Source: Bacteroides sp. CAG:709 (GTDB lineage: Bacteria; Bacteroidota; Bacteroidia; Bacteroidales; UBA932). Taken from it: a DNA stretch of 12,160 nucleotides. Shown here piece by piece: positions 1-6,293 of the stretch (within the stretch, counting starts at the first letter, position 1; each line of letters begins with the position of its first letter). Where the stretch lies: positions 1 to 12,160 of the forward strand of contig FR882198.1 of NCBI GenBank assembly GCA_000434935.1, given 5' to 3'. The notes under the pieces are model-generated. The model worked only from the letters and a program-made list of their open reading frames with translations. It was not told where the DNA came from and ran no database searches. Position numbers and translations under genes: made by a program.

Positions 1-154
1 CCCTGAAATGAGGGGTAAGACGTTTAATGGCATTGATTTTCAATACCTTCCACAAGCCAAAATGGCGTAAAAATCAGCAAATCCCACCTCTCCATGGTAC
101 GCACCATGAAGAAAAAAATGACATATAACAGATTATCCTACAAGAAGATGCGCA
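1..154. other. Intergenic region downstream of the GNAT gene
   Basis: No convincing gene is present. There is a 6-base-pair inverted repeat, CATGGT-ACGC-ACCATG, at 93-108, and a small GCCAAAATGGC palindrome at 56-66. Neither is followed by a T-tract on the strand that would need it, so I see no standard terminator for the GNAT transcript within this stretch. Confidence 0.5.
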
Positions 155-676
155 CTATTTACCTCCTTTATAGTAAACTTCAGACACTTTCATGAATCCC
201 CGGCGCATAAAAAATTCATGGGCATTGTGATTATTCTTGCCGGATTCGAGATAAACGTCTTTCAGGTCCCTCTGGCGGAACCAATCTTCGGCTGCGGCAA
301 ACAAACGGCCCCCGACTCCCCGGCCCCGCGCATCAGCATTGACAAGAATATCGCAAAGCACGCCGAAAGGCGCGCCGCCGTCGGAATCGGTTTCGAGGAC
401 GCAGAAGCCGAGCAGTTTTCCTGCGGCATCTTCCGCCTTGAATACCGCCGTCCCTTCCGTCGTCATGTGTTCTTCTATATATGTAAGCCACAGATGACGG
501 CTGTCCGCATCGAGTTGCGGCACATATTCCTCGCCATTGAAAACAAGATGTCCGATCCCCATCTGCATCTCGCCATGGGAAATATATTCGACATTCTCCG
601 ACAAATGCGCATAAAACAAATCCGCAAGCGCATCCTTGTCTTGAATAGTTGCAGGTGCAATGACAATATTCTCCAT
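155..676 (-). CDS. GNAT family N-acetyltransferase
   Basis: The 173-residue product is a GNAT-fold acyltransferase, expected to move an acetyl group from acetyl-CoA to an amine in the cytoplasm; the substrate cannot be read from sequence. The acetyl-CoA pyrophosphate loop is visible as RGRGVG (residues 117-122), preceded by the beta-4 strand GVLCDILVNADA. A motif B-like end follows, with an Asn/His-rich stretch and then EFFMRRGF around residues 144-161. Length is normal for a single-domain GNAT. I chose the ATG at 676 because the protein then begins MENIVIAPAT, typical of the first GNAT strand. The open frame runs on to 766, but that extension would overlap the upstream gene by about 85 bases and has no GNAT-like content. 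The start lies 5 bases after the stop of the CorA-like gene, so the two are probably co-transcribed and translationally coupled. Confidence 0.85.
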   Translation of the reverse strand: MENIVIAPATIQDKDALADLFYAHLSENVEYISHGEMQMGIGHLVFNGEEYVPQLDADSRHLWLTYIEEHMTTEGTAVFKAEDAAGKLLGFCVLETDSDGGAPFGVLCDILVNADARGRGVGGRLFAAAEDWFRQRDLKDVYLESGKNNHNAHEFFMRRGFMKVSEVYYKGGK

Positions 677-681
677 ATATA

Positions 682-2445
682 TTATGCTATTATTTCCTTG
701 ATCTTGCCGACAATGGTGCGGATGGTCTTCGAAACGACCAGAAGTATACCGAAAATCGTGACGCACGCGACTACCATCACCACCACGGCTGCCAGATGAC
801 TGGACTGTATGCCGAAATATGTCAGGAACGGCATCTCCGACTGCTGGAAGAAAAGCTCGAACGTGGAAGCGACGGAAATTATCGCCAAAATGAAATTCAG
901 CACGAAGTCCGACTTCATCGACTTGAAATCGCTCAGGTTATGCAAACTGCTGTCCACCATTGACATCATCTCATTCAGGCGGTCGAGGTCATTGTCAAGA
1001 TTCAGACGCCTGGTAGTGCGGTCGAACATCACCTTGTGCGACGCGAACTTGGAATACTTCACCACGTCCAGCTGCAGCACCATCCGGGAGAGCCTCATGC
1101 TGAGCTTGGCATTCTGACCGATCAAGTCCAGCGAAGAGGTGCTGGAAGCGGACAATGTCGCATCGATAAGCACGTCATTGGCACGTCCGATAACGTATTT
1201 CTTCGCCAGAACCATCTGAAGGATAAGCAGATACTCCGGCCACGACACATGATAACGCGCGCGTTCCTTCAGATGTTCCGCCCAGTTCACGCCCTTCTTC
1301 TCCACCGTTCCCGCCGTATCCAGCCCGTCGCCGCGACGCCCGTAAGTTCCCAGGACAATGCTCATGTTACTGTTTACCAGCACAAGGTCATCCGTGTCAA
1401 TGGCAATGTTTTCGCCGCAGACCTCGTCATAAGCCGCCGCATCCCTGTACGGCCATTCGCCTGGGTACAATGTCATAAGACCGATGAGTTCAGGCTTGTG
1501 CCAGTCACGGATATGGCTGACAATCTGCGCTTCGGTCAACCTGTCCGGCCTGTCGTTGCTGAACAAATCCGTACCGTCGGGAAGCGGATGACGTATGTCC
1601 TCCCACAAGTCCACCATCGCATAACGGGAATCATTGACCATGGTTACCGGCATGATTTTCATGCGTTTGCGGAATTTGGCCTTCTCCTCGCCGCTCAACG
1701 TTCTGCAGAACTTGGTGCAGCATCGGTAAATGAACCGCTTGTACCTGACCGCCACTTTCCCGAAACCGCGTTCGGAACTGCTCATCGGCAAAGTCTCGCC
1801 GACTTCCAGCGGTTCGCCCGATTCGCCGAAAAAGATATTGTCCACCCTGAAATCGCCCACGAGATTGATGTTCGTGCGCGACTCGCCGTCACCGCAGGAC
1901 TCAGATTCGTCGCGGCTCCAATATTCCGCACCCAGCCAGGTCGAGAGCAATGCTATTATATGGTCAATGCCGACAGGCGCGGACAATGTTCCCGAATGTC
2001 CGTTGAAAAGGAAACGGTAAGTAAAAGAAACGGTATTGCCGAAGAACAATGACATCTCCACATTGACATGACATTTGAGCAGACGGGGCTCGATTTCATC
2101 TTCTTCAGGCTCAATCGGCATCTCGAAGTCAAATCCGCGCAGCGAAAACCTCCTGACATTTTTCTCGTCAGGAGACTGGCCTTCGTTGCGCAGGACAAAT
2201 ATCTGTTTCTCGATGCTCCGGCCCATCGGCACGATCGGGAGGGCCAATGCATCGGCTTTCTCTTCATAGACGAACTTCTCTTTATGGAAAACATAATCGT
2301 CATCGCCCGGAAGATGCTTGTCATATTCTTCCGGAAGAAAAAACTGTCTTTCCTGCTTGATGCTGAAAGTCTGTATGAATACCGCGGAAAAACCGGGGAT
2401 TTCCAGTCCATGCCCGTCCTGTGAGCAGCAATAGTCGAATGTCAT
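682..2445 (-). CDS. CorA-like two-helix membrane protein of unknown function
   Basis: This is a 587-residue protein with a large soluble N-terminal part (about 510 residues) and two closely spaced hydrophobic helices near the C-terminus (about 514-533 and 550-571), followed by a short basic tail. A long, charged, probably helical stretch (about 438-513) leads into the first helix. Long stalk helix plus two C-terminal membrane helices is the layout of CorA-type metal ion transporters. However, the GMN signature that CorA carries after the first helix is absent; the loop here reads MPFLTYFGIQ. The soluble part is also clearly longer than in a usual CorA of about 320 residues, and I do not recognise its domain. 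There is no signal peptide. The gene starts 15 bases after the serine hydrolase stop and ends 5 bases before the GNAT gene, so it is the middle gene of a three-gene unit. The CorA-like label rests on topology only; a membrane sensor or effector is equally possible. Confidence 0.6.
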   Translation of the reverse strand: MTFDYCCSQDGHGLEIPGFSAVFIQTFSIKQERQFFLPEEYDKHLPGDDDYVFHKEKFVYEEKADALALPIVPMGRSIEKQIFVLRNEGQSPDEKNVRRFSLRGFDFEMPIEPEEDEIEPRLLKCHVNVEMSLFFGNTVSFTYRFLFNGHSGTLSAPVGIDHIIALLSTWLGAEYWSRDESESCGDGESRTNINLVGDFRVDNIFFGESGEPLEVGETLPMSSSERGFGKVAVRYKRFIYRCCTKFCRTLSGEEKAKFRKRMKIMPVTMVNDSRYAMVDLWEDIRHPLPDGTDLFSNDRPDRLTEAQIVSHIRDWHKPELIGLMTLYPGEWPYRDAAAYDEVCGENIAIDTDDLVLVNSNMSIVLGTYGRRGDGLDTAGTVEKKGVNWAEHLKERARYHVSWPEYLLILQMVLAKKYVIGRANDVLIDATLSASSTSSLDLIGQNAKLSMRLSRMVLQLDVVKYSKFASHKVMFDRTTRRLNLDNDLDRLNEMMSMVDSSLHNLSDFKSMKSDFVLNFILAIISVASTFELFFQQSEMPFLTYFGIQSSHLAAVVVMVVACVTIFGILLVVSKTIRTIVGKIKEIIA

Positions 2446-2460
2446 CGGATATTGTCTTAT

Positions 2461-3696
2461 TTATTCCGTGCGGCCTACGTAGGCGTCGGAGGAATTGTCA
2501 ATTTCGCTGTTGAAGAACTTTTCTGCCGCTGCAGCCATAGCTTCTCCCCAGAATCTCTTGCCGGATGAGGCCTGGACTACCCAGAGTTTAAGCTGTTTCT
2601 TGTGCCAGTTCACCACGCAGTTCGTTCCCCATGCACCGCCGTGGCCGAACCAGGCATCTTCGCTGTCTACGACAGGGGCAGTGAGGCCGAGCGAATAATC
2701 ACCGAGACCAGCAGGGCGGGTGCTGACTGCAAGGATGGACTTGACGGTTTCTTCTTTAAGGATGCGGACGCCATTGTCACCGACGCCGAGGTTCATGAGC
2801 ATCTTGTAGAACTTGAGCTGGTCATTGGCAGTCGACCAGAGGCCCGCGCCGGCGGAAGCGAAGACATGGGAATCATTGTACGGACGCTGTTCCCAAGGGT
2901 TCTCCTCCAGCCATTCAGAAGGCTGGCCTTCCTTGATGTTGAACAGTTCTATCTTGTTTTCAATCTGCTTGTCCGTAGGCCAGAACCATGTGTCTTTCAT
3001 GCCGAGAGGGTCCAGGACGGTCTCTTTCAGGTATTTTTCCCATTTCATGCCGGTAACCGTTTCCACGACTGCCGCACCGATGTCAATGCCGGTGTTGGAA
3101 TAGAGCGCCTTGGTGCCCGGTTCGAACATGATAGGTGATTCTGCGGCAATGGATGCCACCTGACGGATGGGAGCTCCGCCGGACCAGCCGCCTCCACGGA
3201 CGTCCTTGCGCTTGGCACTGCACTCGAACGGGAATCCGCCCGTATGGTTCAGGCACATCCTGACGGTCAGCACGTTTTTCGCCTTGTGCAATGTCATTGT
3301 ACTGTCAGTCTTCCCATCGAGGACCCAGAGGGTGCTGAATTCCGGAAGGTATTTGGAAACGGGGTCGTCAAGGGAAATCTTGCCTTCCTCAACGAGTTTC
3401 GCAATGGTCACGCCGCAGAAGCCCTTGGTCTGGGAGCATTGCATGAACGCGTCGTCCATGGTGATGGGGCGTTTCGTCCTAGGGTCTGCATAGCCGATGC
3501 AGCAGGTTTCCTGGATACCGTTATTATATAGTACGCTGATTGCTCCCGGGAGCCGACCGCTGTCGACGTATTGCTGGAGCGCTTCCTGCGCGAATGTTGT
3601 TCCTGAATCCCGGACAGCGACCGTGTCCCGGCTTTGACTGCATGCCACGCACAAGAAAAGGGCGACGGCCATCAGCATGTGATAAATTCTGTTCAT
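2461..3696 (-). CDS. Exported serine hydrolase, class C beta-lactamase/PBP-like family
   Basis: The 411-residue protein belongs to the beta-lactamase-related serine hydrolases (Pfam Beta-lactamase, class C/AmpC-like fold), a family that includes D,D-peptidases, esterases and amidases as well as true beta-lactamases. The catalytic SxxK motif is SQTK (Ser88, Lys91), the second motif is YSN (Tyr199-Asn201), and HGG (352-354) stands where beta-lactamases have KTG. HGG is common in the esterase and peptidase branches, so I would not predict drug resistance from it. Residues 1-19 form a signal sequence ending at Cys19. The residue at -3 is Cys rather than Leu, so lipidation is possible but not a classic match. 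It is the first gene after a clear promoter at 3734-3764 and is followed after 15 bases by the CorA-like gene. The substrate is unknown; peptidoglycan or a small ester or peptide is plausible. Confidence 0.85.
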   Translation of the reverse strand: MNRIYHMLMAVALFLCVACSQSRDTVAVRDSGTTFAQEALQQYVDSGRLPGAISVLYNNGIQETCCIGYADPRTKRPITMDDAFMQCSQTKGFCGVTIAKLVEEGKISLDDPVSKYLPEFSTLWVLDGKTDSTMTLHKAKNVLTVRMCLNHTGGFPFECSAKRKDVRGGGWSGGAPIRQVASIAAESPIMFEPGTKALYSNTGIDIGAAVVETVTGMKWEKYLKETVLDPLGMKDTWFWPTDKQIENKIELFNIKEGQPSEWLEENPWEQRPYNDSHVFASAGAGLWSTANDQLKFYKMLMNLGVGDNGVRILKEETVKSILAVSTRPAGLGDYSLGLTAPVVDSEDAWFGHGGAWGTNCVVNWHKKQLKLWVVQASSGKRFWGEAMAAAAEKFFNSEIDNSSDAYVGRTE

Positions 3697-3733
3697 GTCA
3701 ATATGTTATTTGTTATTAGTTTCCACAGAAACA

Positions 3734-3764
3734 CAAATTTATAAAACTGGTTTCGGATTTCAAA
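3734..3764 (-). promoter_or_regulatory. Bacteroidota-type sigma-70 promoter for the serine hydrolase unit
   Basis: Read on the minus strand, TTTG (3764-3761) is followed by exactly 19 bases and then TAAATTTG (3741-3734). This matches the Bacteroidota housekeeping consensus, TTTG at -33 and TAnnTTTG at -7 spaced by 19-21 bases. The predicted start of transcription is around 3725-3730, giving a 5' leader of about 30 bases before the ATG at 3696. The -33 box lies inside the T-tract of the preceding terminator. Confidence 0.75.
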
Positions 3765-3800
3765 TAAAAATCCCGCTCCGTGGGGACGGAGCAGGATAAA
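3761..3800 (-). terminator. Rho-independent terminator of the lipoprotein operon
   Basis: On the minus strand a 12-base-pair stem (ATCCTGCTCCGT with ACGGAGCGGGAT, one G-T wobble) closes a CCCC loop at 3785-3782 and is followed directly by TTTTTATTTG. It starts 26 bases after the stop of the last fimbrillin-like gene. On the plus strand the hairpin is followed by A-rich sequence, so it works in one direction only. Confidence 0.9.
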
Positions 3801-3821
3801 AAGTTATGGTGATATGGGGTT

Positions 3822-6077
3822 TTATTCTTTTACGCAGCGGACTGGGCAAGCATCAGCAATGTTGCTATTTTGATTCAGACTATAGCCTACAGGTGCCTTA
3901 TTTCCTTTTTGGAATTCTTCTGAATAATTCTTCGGAGTCTTCAGTTCTGCAGAGAACATATACTTATATGTATCATTTCCAGGAGTAGAGGTCCAGAAAA
4001 CGGATTTCACATTATCGTTAACTGATGTCACATAACCAACGCGAGCATTATCCGAGCTTCTTGTGCTAGTCAATGGGAAATAATATCCCTGATATTCATA
4101 ACCCACCTTGTTGTCAGCCATTGTAGCATTGACTGCCACAACAAGGAATTTCTCAGCTTCGTCCTTGGAGCTGACACGCCATCCGGCAGGACATGGGTCG
4201 AACAATGTCTTCTGATGGTCAGCATCTCCCCAGAAACTCTTATACGAAGCATCATCGCCATTGATCCAAGTACGCCATCCGCCGAATGAATCGCTTTTGT
4301 TGATTATATATTTGTACGGATGTCCTACAGCATAAGACACATACACGCCGTTCTTCGTAGTCTTGTCGGAAGATATATCGTTTCTTGCAATCAGATTCCA
4401 AGCTTTATCAATATCGAAACCACCACCTGAATTGGTCCGATAACCGAACATCTGTCCATTCAAATTCATTTTGGAACTCTGACCATTTATCTGCTGCGCT
4501 TTAACCGGAGTATATGTCGGAGTACCGAACAAGGTATTAGAATACTGACAAGGCCAAAAATGGCCATAATCAGATATTGCTGGGAACGGATCCTTGCGGC
4601 CCCACTGGTAATAGTTACCTACCGCTCCGGCAGGTTCATAACTACCAGTTGCTCCCAAACCAGAAATCACAGCACCGAGGTTACGGTCCATGAACACATT
4701 GCCATCCGCATTGACTGCTGTAGCCTCAGGATCATAGCCCTCTGCTGCCCAAATGGTCCAGCTCCAGAGAAGCGTTGCATTGTTGATGCACTTGTTCTCA
4801 TCGACTGTGATGTTTTCGTAGGTTACACCTTCCTCAGCAAATGCAGCTATAACAACATTGCCCGGGACAAAAACATCAGGCGTATAAAATCTTATATAGC
4901 CATCTGAATCAAGAGAAACGGAACTAAGATATACAGGGCTCTCATCCACCCAATTATTGCTTTTCTGAAGAGTGTTGTACCAAAGTACCAAAGCAGATTT
5001 CGGAACTATCGCCGTCTCTCCTGCCACTGATTCAAGCTGACTTGGGACGACACCATTTCCTTTCACATCCGCCTTGAACTTATAAAATCCAGGAGAGGTA
5101 ACAAGGTAGCAGTTTGCAGTACCGTTTGCGCTCAAATCAGTATATTCATGTCCAGCCGTATTGTCTCCGACCTCGAATGAAAGTGCAGCTTTCACTCCAG
5201 CCGGAAGTCCTGACGCAGGAACTTTCTTCGAACCGAGTTTTGTCTCGATTCCGTTTACTGTGGCATATACAGAGAATGTTTTTCCCGCGTGGCCCGGAGT
5301 GATTGTCATATAGGCATTTACCGGAGTTGCAGAAAGTTTTGCCGCTTCATTGAAATGCAGGGAAATTTCAGGAGTTCCGGAAGTAAGAGTCAGTGAACCA
5401 TCTGAAAGATTAACGCTTCCCTCTGTAACAGAGAAGATTTCACTCTCGTCCTCAAATCGCACTCTAATGTCAGAAACGCTGTAATTGCTTTGTGCGGAAG
5501 TAAGTGCAATGTTCAAAACTGAAAGCGCATGATTGAATGTCATTTTCACATTCTTTGTCTCATCGTTCTTATAATCCCACTCCGCTATAACAGAACTATA
5601 AAGCAAATCCGTCGCGTTCAAATGGGATGCATCACCAGCGGAAGTCTGAACAACAGAGGATGGCACGACAAATTTTACGGCAAACGGATCCTTACCAGCT
5701 GATGCATTGTAAGGACAATAGGCGTAGGTCAAGTACTTTACCCAAGCCTGTGCAAGGTAATAATTATCTATCTTAAAAATAGTAGTGCTGCCACTTTCCT
5801 TTGCAGTTATTCTGTCATTTAACTGTTTGTCAGCCACTCCTGTTCCGACACCTTCAATCGAACCCCCTTTATACCAATAAACTCCCAACGCATCATCTTT
5901 CACCCACTCGGTCTTCATCACATTGCCTTCATCTACAAACGAAGTCTTGGTCTCAGGAAAAGAGCCTACGATAACAGCAGAGGACTCACCTTCAGCAGGA
6001 ATCCGCTCTGACACTTCAGATTTCTGGCATCCGACTATAGCCGAAAGCGCCAGAATATATATCAATGACTTTTTCAT
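3822..6077 (-). CDS. Fimbrillin-like surface lipoprotein with C-terminal FISUMP lectin-like module (paralog 1)
   Basis: This 751-residue lipoprotein has a signal peptide ending in a good lipobox, IVGC (Cys17). An N-terminal fimbrillin/Mfa-like region (about 25-295) carries the family hallmark of TKTSF followed by EWVKDDALGVYW. A middle module (about 305-460) contains GTANCYLV, then KGNG, then LLWSWTIWAAEG. The C-terminal FISUMP domain (TIGR02145-type, C-type-lectin-like fold) shows MDRNLGA (from 463), YYQWGRKDPF, DPCPAGW (627-633) and a CPVRCVKE end with Cys744 and Cys748. The open frame can begin at a TTG at 6083, but the ATG at 6077 gives a normal MKKS signal sequence, so I use it. It is the last gene before the terminator and follows the 57-codon gene after 15 bases. 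Its codons are visibly more A/T-rich than those of its paralogs. It is likely a surface adhesin or minor pilin-like protein; the ligand is unknown. Confidence 0.85.
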   Translation of the reverse strand: MKKSLIYILALSAIVGCQKSEVSERIPAEGESSAVIVGSFPETKTSFVDEGNVMKTEWVKDDALGVYWYKGGSIEGVGTGVADKQLNDRITAKESGSTTIFKIDNYYLAQAWVKYLTYAYCPYNASAGKDPFAVKFVVPSSVVQTSAGDASHLNATDLLYSSVIAEWDYKNDETKNVKMTFNHALSVLNIALTSAQSNYSVSDIRVRFEDESEIFSVTEGSVNLSDGSLTLTSGTPEISLHFNEAAKLSATPVNAYMTITPGHAGKTFSVYATVNGIETKLGSKKVPASGLPAGVKAALSFEVGDNTAGHEYTDLSANGTANCYLVTSPGFYKFKADVKGNGVVPSQLESVAGETAIVPKSALVLWYNTLQKSNNWVDESPVYLSSVSLDSDGYIRFYTPDVFVPGNVVIAAFAEEGVTYENITVDENKCINNATLLWSWTIWAAEGYDPEATAVNADGNVFMDRNLGAVISGLGATGSYEPAGAVGNYYQWGRKDPFPAISDYGHFWPCQYSNTLFGTPTYTPVKAQQINGQSSKMNLNGQMFGYRTNSGGGFDIDKAWNLIARNDISSDKTTKNGVYVSYAVGHPYKYIINKSDSFGGWRTWINGDDASYKSFWGDADHQKTLFDPCPAGWRVSSKDEAEKFLVVAVNATMADNKVGYEYQGYYFPLTSTRSSDNARVGYVTSVNDNVKSVFWTSTPGNDTYKYMFSAELKTPKNYSEEFQKGNKAPVGYSLNQNSNIADACPVRCVKE

Positions 6078-6092
6078 ATTCAAATAATCTGC

Positions 6093-6266
6093 TTACATTT
6101 CAACTTCTTCCCAACCTTCCCAACTATACAGGTCATTCACTTTGTTTCCTTTCTCCTCACCCACACCACTCTGCGCAAACCCCATTTCGAGATTCACATT
6201 GAGAACCGCCAAAGCCGGTGATTCATAATGCTTTGGAGCAGCTGCTCCATTCAGTTTTTTGTTCAT
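6093..6266 (-). CDS. Small Bacteroidota peptide of 57 residues, YESP type
   Basis: The product is 57 residues, beginning MNKKLNGAAAPKHYESPALA and ending SWEGWEEVEM. I recognise the general pattern: a basic N-terminus, then a Y-x-x-P-like motif, a short beta-strand-like run (VLNVNLE), then GFAQSG, then an acidic Trp-containing tail. Tiny proteins of this kind are common in Bacteroidota genomes and have no established function. It has no long hydrophobic segment, so it is not itself a typical secreted lipoprotein. It fills the only gap of more than 200 bases between the two fimbrillin-like genes, starting 27 bases after one stop and ending 15 bases before the next ATG, so it is very likely co-transcribed. 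No promoter or terminator is visible in the flanking 27 bases. A role as a small surface-complex partner or leader peptide is inference only. Confidence 0.7.
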   Translation of the reverse strand: MNKKLNGAAAPKHYESPALAVLNVNLEMGFAQSGVGEEKGNKVNDLYSWEGWEEVEM

Positions 6267-6293
6267 GATTAATGTTATTAATTAGTTAAACTT

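Noticed and set aside
93..108. Inverted repeat CATGGT-ACGC-ACCATG as a terminator for the GNAT transcript
   Set aside because: The stem is only 6 base pairs. On the minus strand the T-run comes before the hairpin rather than after it, so it does not fit a rho-independent terminator.
27..128. 33-codon open frame on the plus strand beginning MALIFNTFHK
   Set aside because: It is short, I do not recognise its sequence, and no ribosome binding site or promoter is visible. I see no evidence beyond an open frame.
677..766. N-terminal extension of the GNAT gene by 30 codons
   Set aside because: It would lie inside the coding sequence of the CorA-like gene, and its translation has no resemblance to a GNAT N-terminus. 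The ATG at 676 starts directly in the first conserved strand.
2461..3696. Calling the serine hydrolase a true antibiotic-resistance beta-lactamase
   Set aside because: HGG replaces KTG, and the family is dominated by peptidases and esterases. The sequence alone does not support a resistance function.
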